A DNA stretch of 60,000 bases. It comes from Echinicola sp. 20G (GTDB taxonomy: Bacteria > Bacteroidota > Bacteroidia > Cytophagales > Cyclobacteriaceae). Shown piece by piece: positions 1 to 7,569 of the stretch. The notes below the pieces were generated by a model, which was not told where the DNA came from, ran no database searches, and was given only the letters and a program-made list of their open reading frames with translations. The stretch lies in the NCBI RefSeq assembly GCF_015533855.1, contig NZ_AP024154.1, forward strand, positions 1-60,000, in the 5' to 3' direction. Position 1 is the stretch's first letter, and the number at the start of each line of letters is the position of its first letter. The position numbers were made by a program, and so were the translations under genes.

Positions 1-1428
1 ATGAGTTCAGAGGCAAAAGCAGTATGGGACGAGTGTCTGCGTGTCATTGAAGAGCACGTAAACGAACAGAGCTTTTCCACCTGGTTTAAACCTATTAACC
101 CGGTGAGATTGGATGGCTCTGCGTTGACCATTCAGGTTCCTAGTCAATTTTTTTACGAATGGCTTGAAGACAATTATGTGCAAGTGCTCAAACTTGCCAT
201 AAAAAACACCTTGGGTCCCAACGGAAAATTAGAATATGCTGTGGTAGTGGATAGGGGCAATTCCCAGAACCAACCCTATGTCGTAAGCTATCCGCAAGGC
301 AATATCAGCCCCAATAAAAAGAAAAATGCAGACAAGGCGGAACAAGAAAGCCGAAGTCCTTTTGACATGAAGTCACTGGACAGCGATGCCCTTCTTCAGT
401 CCAATCTGAACCCCAATTACACCTTCAATTCTTATATAGAAGGTGACTGTAACCGTTTGGCAAGATCTGCTGGATATGCCGTTGCTACAAAACCAGGAGT
501 TACTTCTTTTAATCCTTTGATGGTTTACGGTGGAGTAGGACTTGGTAAAACTCACTTGATCCAAGCCATTGGTAATGAAATCAAGAACGGCCCAGAAGAA
601 AAGTTTGTACTTTATGTATCCTCTGAAAAGTTTGTAAACCAATTCATGGACTCCATCAAAGATGGTAATGTGAAAAGCTTTACAAATTTCTACATGCAAG
701 TGGATGTATTGATTATTGATGACATCCAGTTCCTTGCTGGAAAGGATCGTACTCAGGAAATGTTCTTCCACATCTTCAACCACCTGCACCAAAGTAAGAA
801 GCAGATCATCATGACTTCTGACTGTCCTCCAAAAGACTTAAAAGGACTTGAAGAGCGTTTGCTTTCCCGTTTCAAATGGGGACTGACTGCAGATCTTCAT
901 ATGCCTGATTTTGAGACCAGGGTAGCTATCATCAAAAGAAAGATGCAGTCTGAAGGAATTTATATTCCTGATGATGTAATCGAGTATCTAGCTTATACTG
1001 TCGACACCAATATTCGTGAGCTTGAAGGAGTATTGATTTCTTTGATAGCACACGCTTCACTCAATAGGGTGGAAATAGACTTAGGTCTCGCAAAGACGAT
1101 CATGAAAAACATCGTCAAAGACATCGAAACAGAAGTAGGCATTGACTTTATTCAAAAAACTGTTTCTGACTATTATGGCATCAAACTGGATGACCTAAAA
1201 GCCAAAACAAGAAAGAAGGAAATTGTGGTAGCCAGGCAGGTCGCCATGTACTTTTCAAAAGAATTCACCAATCATTCATTAAAGTCAATTGGCTACCATT
1301 TTGGGGGCAGGGACCACAGCACCGTCATTCATGCGGTTCAAACTGTTAATGACCTAATGGAGACAGACACTGCTTTCAGAAATGCCATCAACGAACAAAG
1401 AAAAAAATTCAAAATGAGATCATATTAA
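1..1428 (+). CDS. dnaA: Chromosomal replication initiator protein DnaA
   Basis: DnaA is the AAA+ ATPase that binds DnaA boxes and melts the replication origin. The 475-residue protein has the family's normal length and domain order: an N-terminal interaction domain (about 1-85), a charged linker (about 95-125), the AAA+ core with Walker A GGVGLGKTH (about 176-184) and Walker B VLIIDDIQF, and a C-terminal helix-turn-helix carrying the DnaA signature GGRDHSTVIHA. The window starts on its ATG, so the promoter and any upstream origin cannot be seen. It is convergent with the next gene across a shared terminator. Identity is certain; whether the origin is adjacent is doubtful (see findings). Confidence 0.99.
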   Translation: MSSEAKAVWDECLRVIEEHVNEQSFSTWFKPINPVRLDGSALTIQVPSQFFYEWLEDNYVQVLKLAIKNTLGPNGKLEYAVVVDRGNSQNQPYVVSYPQGNISPNKKKNADKAEQESRSPFDMKSLDSDALLQSNLNPNYTFNSYIEGDCNRLARSAGYAVATKPGVTSFNPLMVYGGVGLGKTHLIQAIGNEIKNGPEEKFVLYVSSEKFVNQFMDSIKDGNVKSFTNFYMQVDVLIIDDIQFLAGKDRTQEMFFHIFNHLHQSKKQIIMTSDCPPKDLKGLEERLLSRFKWGLTADLHMPDFETRVAIIKRKMQSEGIYIPDDVIEYLAYTVDTNIRELEGVLISLIAHASLNRVEIDLGLAKTIMKNIVKDIETEVGIDFIQKTVSDYYGIKLDDLKAKTRKKEIVVARQVAMYFSKEFTNHSLKSIGYHFGGRDHSTVIHAVQTVNDLMETDTAFRNAINEQRKKFKMRSY

Positions 1429-1453
1429 AAGGGGAATCAATTCCCCTTTTTTA
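1427..1453. terminator. Bidirectional terminator between dnaA and the DUF3298 gene
   Basis: A perfect 10-bp inverted repeat (AAAAGGGGAA / TTCCCCTTTT) with loop TCAA overlaps the dnaA stop region and abuts the stop codon of the convergent gene. A-tract and T-tract flanks make it a plausible intrinsic terminator in both directions. Confidence 0.85.
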
Positions 1454-2267
1454 TTGGCCTAACGATTCCTTCCAGTTCCTCCAGAGAAAACCTAAGTTCT
1501 GTCTGTCCCATAGCGTAAGGACCTATCTCATAACTATTATAAATCATTACATAATCCTTCCCTTCATAGCCCATAGCAGCAGGTAAAAAAAACTGGTCAT
1601 TTTCATCCAGAAAGAACCTACCATCATCTTTGAGGGTAATTTCTGCTTTCACATCATGGTATTCTTTGAATTTTTTCTCAGACAACTGCAAAAGCCCCTG
1701 CTTATCCAAGACAAGATCTTCCTCTTTTAAAAGCTTTTTATTGATCAAATCAAAATTGAGAAACATTACTGTATGGTTGGGGTGTGCTCCTCCTGTGTAA
1801 CTGCTATTTGAAAAGACAATAGAAAGCGTCCCATCATCCAACATGCTCACTTCACCCTCTGTAGTATTAAACCATGGGTGGACAGACTCTGGAAAATCCC
1901 TACCAAAGTCCACAAAACCATCTAGAAAATTTTTGGCCCCTTCCTCAAGACTATCAACTTGTATCTCTTCCTCGCCCCAGGTAAGGTACATTAACAATTG
2001 TTCTTTTACATGAAGATTGATCCAGGAAGCCAATCCTTCATCACCATTTTCAAAAATAGGATAAGACATATTTACCTCAGCACAAACACTATCTTCACCA
2101 ACACAAGCATTTTGAGAAAAATCATCGATTTCATATCTCAATGAAGCTTGTTCCAAAACTTGTGATTTTTTTTCTTGACCACCGCTACAAGCCATTACTC
2201 CGAAAAATAACAAAGCAAAGCCCCAAACAAATGGTATTTTCTTTACATTCATCACTGCGATTATCAT
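1437..2267 (-). CDS. DUF3298-type lipoprotein
   Basis: A 276-residue predicted lipoprotein: a short hydrophobic segment ends in a lipobox-like GVMACSGG, so export and lipid attachment at the cell envelope are likely. The C-terminal half resembles the DUF3298/RsiV-like domain, with the typical TGGAHPNH segment followed by a strand-helix region (KLLKEEDLVL). The biochemical role of this family in Bacteroidota is not established. The start at 2267 overlaps the meaB stop by four bases (ATGA), suggesting translational coupling; an alternative ATG at 2252 gives a more standard signal peptide (MNVKKIPF). Family assignment is fairly secure; function is unknown. Confidence 0.8.
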   Translation of the reverse strand: MIIAVMNVKKIPFVWGFALLFFGVMACSGGQEKKSQVLEQASLRYEIDDFSQNACVGEDSVCAEVNMSYPIFENGDEGLASWINLHVKEQLLMYLTWGEEEIQVDSLEEGAKNFLDGFVDFGRDFPESVHPWFNTTEGEVSMLDDGTLSIVFSNSSYTGGAHPNHTVMFLNFDLINKKLLKEEDLVLDKQGLLQLSEKKFKEYHDVKAEITLKDDGRFFLDENDQFFLPAAMGYEGKDYVMIYNSYEIGPYAMGQTELRFSLEELEGIVRPIKKGN

Positions 2268-3265
2268 TGTTTTTTTAGAAAGCTCTCAACCAAATTCCTT
2301 GCCACAACCAATGGTGAAGAATTACCTTTTTTCACTTCTTCCATCTGTTCTTCCAATCTCTCTTTCACTTCTTTATCATGATAAAACCGAGCTTCCAAAG
2401 CCTGCTGAATATGTGCATAAAACCAACTGACACGCTGTTCTTCTCTATTTGAATCGAAAAAGCCCTGAGCTTTCATCTGATTTTCATAACGTTGAATTAC
2501 ATCCCATACATCCGAAAGGCCTTTTTGTTCAATGGCAGATACAAGCATCACTTCTGTACTCCATGGCTTGTTCGGGTTTTTCATTAATTTCACAGTATGA
2601 TCAAGTTCCTTTTTTGATATAATGGCTTCTGAGAGTTGATTTCTATCAGCTTTAGTCACTATGATAGCATCTGCCATTTCCATTACCCCTCGCTTTACTC
2701 CTTGAAGCTCATCGCCAGAATTAGGTAGAACCAATAACAAAAAAAAGTCAACCATTTCTGTCACCATTATTTCCGATTGCCCTACCCCAACTGTTTCCAC
2801 TAAAACCACATCATACCCTGCTGCTTCGCATAACAATATACTTTCCCTTGTCTTAGCCCCCACCCCTCCCAAAGTTTGAGAACTAGGTGAAGGCCTGATA
2901 AACACCTCTTCCTTCTTGGTCAAGTTTTCCATTCTGGTTTTATCCCCTAATATGCTTCCTTTCGATGTCACACTACTAGGATCAATGGTCAATACGGCCA
3001 CTCGCTTGCCTTTCTCTACCAATAACAAACCAAAATGTTCAATAAATGTACTCTTGCCAACACCAGGCGATCCAGTTATTCCGATCCGAATACTCTTACC
3101 CGAATACGCAATGGTTCGATTGATAACTTCATCAGCTAATTTCTGGTCCTTCTCCAACTTACTTTCTACCAAAGTAATCGCTTTACTAAGAATACTGCGA
3201 TCTCTGGATAGAAGTCCATCAACATATTCTGAGGCCTTTAATCTATTTTTCGACGCTTGGGACAT
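2264..3265 (-). CDS. meaB: Methylmalonyl-CoA mutase-associated GTPase MeaB
   Basis: MeaB (ArgK family) is a G3E P-loop GTPase that protects methylmalonyl-CoA mutase and gates its cobalamin cofactor delivery. The sequence shows the P-loop GITGSPGVGKST, the switch-region DPSS and GGVGAKTRES, VETVGVGQSE, and the guanine-specificity VTKAD. I place the start at ATG 3265 (MSQASKNRLKASEY, 333 residues), because the longer frame to 3349 adds a non-conserved leader that overlaps the upstream gene's 3' end. No mutase subunit genes are in the window. The four-base overlap with the downstream lipoprotein gene suggests cotranscription. Confidence 0.95.
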   Translation of the reverse strand: MSQASKNRLKASEYVDGLLSRDRSILSKAITLVESKLEKDQKLADEVINRTIAYSGKSIRIGITGSPGVGKSTFIEHFGLLLVEKGKRVAVLTIDPSSVTSKGSILGDKTRMENLTKKEEVFIRPSPSSQTLGGVGAKTRESILLCEAAGYDVVLVETVGVGQSEIMVTEMVDFFLLLVLPNSGDELQGVKRGVMEMADAIIVTKADRNQLSEAIISKKELDHTVKLMKNPNKPWSTEVMLVSAIEQKGLSDVWDVIQRYENQMKAQGFFDSNREEQRVSWFYAHIQQALEARFYHDKEVKERLEEQMEEVKKGNSSPLVVARNLVESFLKKQ

Positions 3266-3290
3266 AAAAAATATTTCTGTGATTGTTATG

Positions 3291-3701
3291 CTAATTGTTT
3301 TTAAAGGGATACTTACTGAAACTTTCTTCCCCCATTGGCTTCTTTTCAAACTTTCCTACACAATACTTATCAAAGCGCACATCAAAATAAGGAGGCTCGG
3401 AACGTAACTTTTCGGGTGATTCTTGACTGCTCAAAAAGAAAAAAACCTGAGTATTTCCATATTTTGTATGCGGCATGAGTTCACCATACTTCCTCATTTC
3501 CGACCATATGGTATCTTCCACTGTCACTGCGTAAATTCGTTTGATTGGTCCGGTGTTATTCTCATTTCTGTAAAATGCCACTTCGATAAAGTCCATTTTC
3601 AAATCTTTCACCCCTGGCTGTGAAATGGTATCACTTACCATCCAAATGACCATGGCCATTACCAATATCCCAATAAAGTAAAACAGTCGCTTTGTTTTCA
3701 T
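3291..3701 (-). CDS. Small membrane-anchored hypothetical protein
   Basis: A 136-residue protein with one N-terminal hydrophobic segment (about residues 7-24, FYFIGILVMAMVIWMV), so it is probably anchored in or exported across the inner membrane. I recognise no domain in the remaining, mostly polar sequence. It ends 25 bases before the meaB start on the same strand and so is probably cotranscribed with meaB and the DUF3298 lipoprotein. It is divergent from hemJ, from which it is separated by 54 bases. Confidence 0.75.
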   Translation of the reverse strand: MKTKRLFYFIGILVMAMVIWMVSDTISQPGVKDLKMDFIEVAFYRNENNTGPIKRIYAVTVEDTIWSEMRKYGELMPHTKYGNTQVFFFLSSQESPEKLRSEPPYFDVRFDKYCVGKFEKKPMGEESFSKYPFKNN

Positions 3702-3755
3702 AGTAATCCAAGGTTGTTTAGACCTAAACCATTAATTTAGGGGAAAAATTTCAAT

Positions 3756-4292
3756 ATGGGGTTCGAATACATCAAAGCACTGCATATTATCTTCATTGTC
3801 ACTTGGTTTGCAGGCTTATTTTATATTGTACGTCTATTTATCTATCAAACAGAAGCCCTGGAAAAATCTCCTGAAGAACAGAAAATTCTAAAACCCCAAC
3901 TTGATTTGATGGCTAGGAGATTATGGTTAGGAATTACTTGGCCTTCTGCCATCTTAACATTAATCTTTGGTATATGGACCCTTTCTTATCGTTGGGGATA
4001 TTTACAAATGGGTTTTATGCATGCCAAGCTTGCTTTTGTTTTTTTGCTATATCTCTATCATTTTATTTGCCATAAAATTTATAAGAACCTCCAAACAGGC
4101 ACGGCCAAATGGACCTCCACTCAACTAAGGGTTTGGAATGAAGCTGCAACAGTTCTGCTATTTGCCATTGTATTCCTAATAGTACTCAAAAACCTAATGG
4201 ATATGGTATGGGGAGTGGTTGGCTTACTAGTATTGAGTGCCCTACTTATGATTGCCATCAAACTGTATAAAAAAAGCCGAACAAGGAACTAA
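3756..4292 (+). CDS. hemJ: Protoporphyrinogen IX oxidase HemJ (UPF0093)
   Basis: HemJ is a membrane enzyme that oxidises protoporphyrinogen IX to protoporphyrin IX in heme synthesis. The 178-residue protein has about five hydrophobic segments and the family's signature positions: a His in the first helix (IKALHIIF), WFAGLFYIVRLF with its conserved Arg, the Lys-containing HAKLAFVFLLYLYH, and RVWNEAATVLLFAIVFLIV near the C-terminus. Such proteins are often labelled CopD family. The location just upstream of a SCO protein and a cytochrome c fits heme-copper respiration. HemJ is preferred over CopD because the C-terminal NE motif and short length match UPF0093. Confidence 0.85.
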   Translation: MGFEYIKALHIIFIVTWFAGLFYIVRLFIYQTEALEKSPEEQKILKPQLDLMARRLWLGITWPSAILTLIFGIWTLSYRWGYLQMGFMHAKLAFVFLLYLYHFICHKIYKNLQTGTAKWTSTQLRVWNEAATVLLFAIVFLIVLKNLMDMVWGVVGLLVLSALLMIAIKLYKKSRTRN

Positions 4293-4323
4293 TAAAATTA
4301 TCAAAGCGTAGTAAAAATAAAAA

Positions 4324-4992
4324 ATGCTAAGACACAATCTCATCGTATTTGCCATGCTCTGTTCCATCCTTACCGTATGGAATTGCACTTCAAAATCCCA
4401 AGAAGAAGAGGGGCTTCCTTATTTGGGCTTCAGTGATATGGTGGAAAAAGAAGTGGATGGAAAAACGGTGATTGATACAGTGTATCATCAAATAGCGGAT
4501 TTTTCTTTCACCGATCAAGACGGCCATACGATCACCAATGAGGCTGTAAATGGTAAAGTATATGTTGCGGACTTCTTTTTCACTACTTGCCCTACGATTT
4601 GTCCGATCATGAAAACACAAATGCTAAGGGTATATGAGAAATTTAGGAATAACCCCGATTTTCAGATCCTTAGCCATTCCATTGACCCAACTTACGACAC
4701 GGTTCAGGTTTTAAAAGATTATTCGGAAAGACTGGGTATAGAGGATGCTTCTACATGGCATTTCCTCACAGGTGACCAAGAAAAAATATTCGAAATTGGC
4801 CAAACCAGCTATCTTGCCACTGCCATGAAGGATAAAAACGAACCAGGAGGGTTTCTTCATAGTGGTGCATTTATATTAATTGACAGGAAAGGACATATCA
4901 GAGGTGTTTATGACGGAACTGTTAAGGAACAGGTTGACGAACTCATTCAGGACATTCCTAAATTGCTAAGCAAGGATGACAAAGACACTTAA
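4324..4992 (+). CDS. SCO1/SenC/PrrC family copper chaperone lipoprotein
   Basis: SCO proteins have a thioredoxin fold and deliver copper to the CuA site of cytochrome c oxidase. This 222-residue protein has a lipoprotein signal ending at WNC (about residue 21), the copper-binding CPTIC motif in FFFTTCPTICPIMK (about residues 89-94), the conserved SIDPTYDT segment and the distal His ligand in GGFLHSGAFILID. It follows hemJ by 31 bases and overlaps the start of the cytochrome c gene by 17 bases, so all three are probably one transcript serving terminal oxidase assembly. No oxidase subunit gene is in the window. Confidence 0.93.
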   Translation: MLRHNLIVFAMLCSILTVWNCTSKSQEEEGLPYLGFSDMVEKEVDGKTVIDTVYHQIADFSFTDQDGHTITNEAVNGKVYVADFFFTTCPTICPIMKTQMLRVYEKFRNNPDFQILSHSIDPTYDTVQVLKDYSERLGIEDASTWHFLTGDQEKIFEIGQTSYLATAMKDKNEPGGFLHSGAFILIDRKGHIRGVYDGTVKEQVDELIQDIPKLLSKDDKDT

Positions 4993-5428
4993 ACTTACTT
5001 TTTTTGCCATTTTCTTAGGCTTTCTTAGCAATTGTAATGGTTCGAATAAAAATGCCAATGAGCATTTTTCATTGAATGACATTGAAGACCTAAAAACCAG
5101 GCAATACGCTATTGAAGGGCAACTACTGTATGATAATTATTGTGCCAATTGTCATCAAAAAGACGGCACAGGTCTAGGTAAATTAATTCCCCCACTCGTA
5201 GCGGCAGACTTTCTACTTCATGATGAAAATAGAACCATAAAAATTATTAGGCATGGGCTAAAAGGGGAAATCACAGTAAATGGAATCCAGTACAACCAGC
5301 CAATGCCCGGAAACCCAAAACTGACCAATCTTGAAATTGCTGAAATAGCCACTTATATCTACTGTGCATTCGGGAGGGATGAGAGGCTCATTGATGCAAG
5401 AAAAGTGAAACAATATTTAGAAGAATAG
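4976..5428 (+). CDS. Single-heme cytochrome c lipoprotein
   Basis: A 150-residue c-type cytochrome: the heme attachment motif CANCH (within DNYCANCHQKDGTG) lies near residue 60, followed by a PPL turn and a likely axial Met in QPMPGNPKLT. The N-terminus looks like a lipoprotein signal with Cys in FLSNCNG, placing it at the outer face of a membrane. The start lies inside the end of the SCO gene, which suggests translational coupling and a role as electron carrier in the same respiratory context. The specific partner is unknown. Confidence 0.9.
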   Translation: MTKTLKLTFFAIFLGFLSNCNGSNKNANEHFSLNDIEDLKTRQYAIEGQLLYDNYCANCHQKDGTGLGKLIPPLVAADFLLHDENRTIKIIRHGLKGEITVNGIQYNQPMPGNPKLTNLEIAEIATYIYCAFGRDERLIDARKVKQYLEE

Positions 5429-5447
5429 TACTCCTATTCTTCTAAAT
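5415..5447. repeat. Perfect inverted repeat spanning two convergent gene ends
   Basis: A 14-bp perfect inverted repeat (ATTTAGAAGAATAG and its reverse complement, 5-base spacer) covers the last codons and stops of the cytochrome c gene and of the convergent lipoprotein gene; both proteins consequently end in Leu-Glu-Glu. There is no good T-tract, so it may act as a shared RNA 3'-end stabiliser rather than a classical terminator. Confidence 0.75.
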
Positions 5448-5856
5448 CATCTAGTTGCTTTAAAGCTTCCTTTATATCTTGATTCACTTTGGTAATTTTG
5501 ACTTTTTGTTCTTCTAGAACCTTAAACACTTCGTCTTCGGCCATATCATCAAAACTCTTAGGATATTGGTGCATCCAATCAAACATTCCATCATAAGCAT
5601 CCCCTAACTTTCCTGCGATCATTCTAAGTTCCTTTGCTTCGGAACTATTTGCATCAGAGTCTTCTTTTTCTAATATTTCAGCTTCCTGTAATAATCTTTT
5701 TTGTGCTGACTTAATTTTCCCCATCTTAGGCATCACTTCATCATGAATAACCATCACTTCTTCAATCATTTTTTCCCGACTTTTTTTTTCAGATTCGCAA
5801 GAAGTAAACATGACAACAACACACCATAAAAGCAACCTATTCGTTTTCAACCACAT
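5434..5856 (-). CDS. Small helical lipoprotein of unknown function
   Basis: A 140-residue predicted lipoprotein: hydrophobic segment LLLWCVVVMFTSC, with the Cys at about residue 20, then a strongly charged, heptad-like helical sequence to the end (IHDEVMPKMGKIKSAQ, EEQKVKITKVNQDIKEAL). Proteins of this appearance are common in Bacteroidota and sometimes carry vague inclusion-protein-like labels; I do not assign a function. It is convergent with the cytochrome gene, with the stop codons only five bases apart. Confidence 0.75.
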   Translation of the reverse strand: MWLKTNRLLLWCVVVMFTSCESEKKSREKMIEEVMVIHDEVMPKMGKIKSAQKRLLQEAEILEKEDSDANSSEAKELRMIAGKLGDAYDGMFDWMHQYPKSFDDMAEDEVFKVLEEQKVKITKVNQDIKEALKQLDDLEE

Positions 5857-6276
5857 AGCTTTATAATCTTTAAATAAGTTTAAATTTGAAAAAATGGATA
5901 TAATTAAACAAATTATATCTTTAAAAGATTATATTAATTTTCATTCAACACAATTACTTCCCGATCTAAACCCCACTATATCAGTCATGAAAGTTGAGAT
6001 ATCCATATTGAAATATAAGGCTTCAGGAAAACTAATAAATTGATCAACGAACTCGTTTTTTTAAGAAAAGACATATTACAGCCTAAAGCCACCTAATGTA
6101 ATTATATATTTCATCACGAGTAACTTTAGTCCCTATCAAAAAATGTATTATTGAAATGAAAAACCTATAAAATTTAACTCATAGAAATCTTTAGTCGAAT
6201 GATCTCTTTCGCTACAATACTTATATTTATACCTCAAAGAAATCATATACTTTAACAAGAACAATATTTACTACCT
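5857..6276. other. AT-rich intergenic region, 420 bases
   Basis: This divergent spacer holds no convincing ORF, tRNA or riboswitch fold. It is rich in AT with an imperfect symmetrical stretch around 5911-5937. It presumably contains the promoters of the lipoprotein gene on the left and the aminotransferase gene on the right, but I found no clear TAnnTTTG element with a good partner. Confidence 0.5.
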
Positions 6277-7101
6277 ATGAAACCATTTTGCTTCTCTGTT
6301 GACCAAATTACTGAAAGCCAAAAAGCCAGCCTTCACCCTATGGATATAGGACTAATCAGGGGGTATGCGGTTTTTGATTTTTTTAGGACAGTCAATTACA
6401 AGCCTTTATTTCTAGAGGATTATTTGGATAGATTTATCAAGTCTGCTTCTAAAACCCACCTAAACCTAAACTACACTGCTCAAGAACTTGAGCAAATCAT
6501 TCATCAGTTAATCCAAAAAAATGACCTAGAACAAGGAGGAATAAGGATGGTGCTGTCTGGTGGGGTATCGGATAATCATTTCTCACCTGCAGATGGAAGC
6601 TTATACATTTTCTGTGAAGAACTACTGATGCCTTCTGAAGAAAAATACGGCCAAGGAGTAAACCTTTTAACTACCGAATACATCAGGCCAATTCCTGAAA
6701 TTAAGACGACAAATTACGCCTTACCGGTCTTCCTTAGTGCTGATTGGAAAGAAAAAGAAGCAGAGGATGTGCTCTATCATTTCAATGGCATCATCTCAGA
6801 AAGTTCAAGAAGCAATATATTCATGGTCAAAGATGGATTGATCAGCACCCCTAAAAGCAATATCCTTATGGGAATAACTAGAAAAAAGATCTTGGCATTT
6901 AATGATCAAATAAACATCACGGACATATCTCTTGAGGAATTGGTGAATGCTGACGAAGTTTTTATGAGCAGTACAACCAAAAGAATTCTTCCCATTACAA
7001 GAATTGATGGCAAACCTATCGGCAATGGGCAAGTAGGTGTTCACACAAAAAAAATAATGGAAGACTTCAAATCTCTTGAAAACAAAATAGCCCTCAATTA
7101 A
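6277..7101 (+). CDS. Class IV PLP-dependent aminotransferase
   Basis: A 274-residue fold-type IV PLP enzyme of the branched-chain aminotransferase / D-amino acid aminotransferase / aminodeoxychorismate lyase group. The early Arg-containing RGYAVFDFFR block, the PLP-lysine region IKTTNYALPVFLSA, the LYHFNGIISESSRSNIF block and GITRKKIL match the family in order. The substrate cannot be fixed from sequence; it is shorter than typical IlvE (about 300-360) and closer in size to PabC or D-amino acid types. It stands alone between an AT-rich spacer and a terminator overlapping its stop codon. Confidence 0.88.
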   Translation: MKPFCFSVDQITESQKASLHPMDIGLIRGYAVFDFFRTVNYKPLFLEDYLDRFIKSASKTHLNLNYTAQELEQIIHQLIQKNDLEQGGIRMVLSGGVSDNHFSPADGSLYIFCEELLMPSEEKYGQGVNLLTTEYIRPIPEIKTTNYALPVFLSADWKEKEAEDVLYHFNGIISESSRSNIFMVKDGLISTPKSNILMGITRKKILAFNDQINITDISLEELVNADEVFMSSTTKRILPITRIDGKPIGNGQVGVHTKKIMEDFKSLENKIALN

Positions 7102-7116
7102 GAGGGCTATTTTGTT
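7084..7116. terminator. Bidirectional terminator after the class IV aminotransferase
   Basis: A perfect 12-bp inverted repeat (AAAATAGCCCTC / GAGGGCTATTTT), with the aminotransferase stop codon in the loop region, flanked by A and T tracts. It also sits just beyond the stop codon (7119) of the convergent DUF3299-like gene. Confidence 0.85.
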
Positions 7117-7118
7117 TA

Positions 7119-7556
7119 TTACAATACCAATTCAGCATCCGTAAGGATGTACATTAACTTTTCAGGGTCTTTGGCATTAAGTTTAAGCTTTCCTTTCACC
7201 CTTACCCTTTTTGAAGTATACTCTATGGGATCTGTCAGCATGACTTCCATGACTGTTTCCGGGCCACCAGAGCCACAAAAGAAGCATTCTGCCAGCGGTA
7301 AAGATGACAAGATGATATGCTCGGGCTTAAACATCCCCTCAAAGGGAATGATATAGCCATCTGCAAAAACTTCTTTGCCTTCCATTTGCTTCACCTTATC
7401 ACTAAAAACCGGCAAGTACAATTCTCCGTACTCATCCTCTCCGATTTCATACTTTACTTCAGACAATTCTTTCCAAACACTTTCTTTCTGCTGGGCTTGG
7501 GAAATACCACATACAGCAATAGTAAACAGTGTCAGTAAACTTAGTTTCAATCTCAT
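7119..7556 (-). CDS. Exported DUF3299-like protein of the sensor/ABC operon
   Basis: A 145-residue protein with a cleavable signal peptide ending at SQAQ (about residue 22). The mature part resembles DUF3299 proteins: DGYIIPFEG near the middle, then LAECFFCGSGGPETVMEVML with a conserved Cys pair (CFFC), then VRVKGKLKLN. The reported role of this family is unclear; the Cys pair could bind metal or be redox-active, which is my inference. It is the last gene of a leftward operon, 13 bases after the FtsX-like permease, suggesting a periplasmic partner of that transporter. Confidence 0.75.
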   Translation of the reverse strand: MRLKLSLLTLFTIAVCGISQAQQKESVWKELSEVKYEIGEDEYGELYLPVFSDKVKQMEGKEVFADGYIIPFEGMFKPEHIILSSLPLAECFFCGSGGPETVMEVMLTDPIEYTSKRVRVKGKLKLNAKDPEKLMYILTDAELVL

Positions 7557-7569
7557 ATTATCAACGCTA

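Noticed and set aside
2916..3407. 163-codon plus-strand frame opposite meaB
   Set aside because: It is antisense to well-conserved MeaB motifs and has no recognisable protein features.
3756..4292. Copper-resistance CopD
   Set aside because: The short length, the conserved His, Arg and Lys positions and the C-terminal NE motif fit HemJ better.
5857..6276. Candidate origin of replication in the AT-rich spacer
   Set aside because: I saw no cluster of DnaA-box-like TTATCCACA sequences; AT-richness alone is not evidence.
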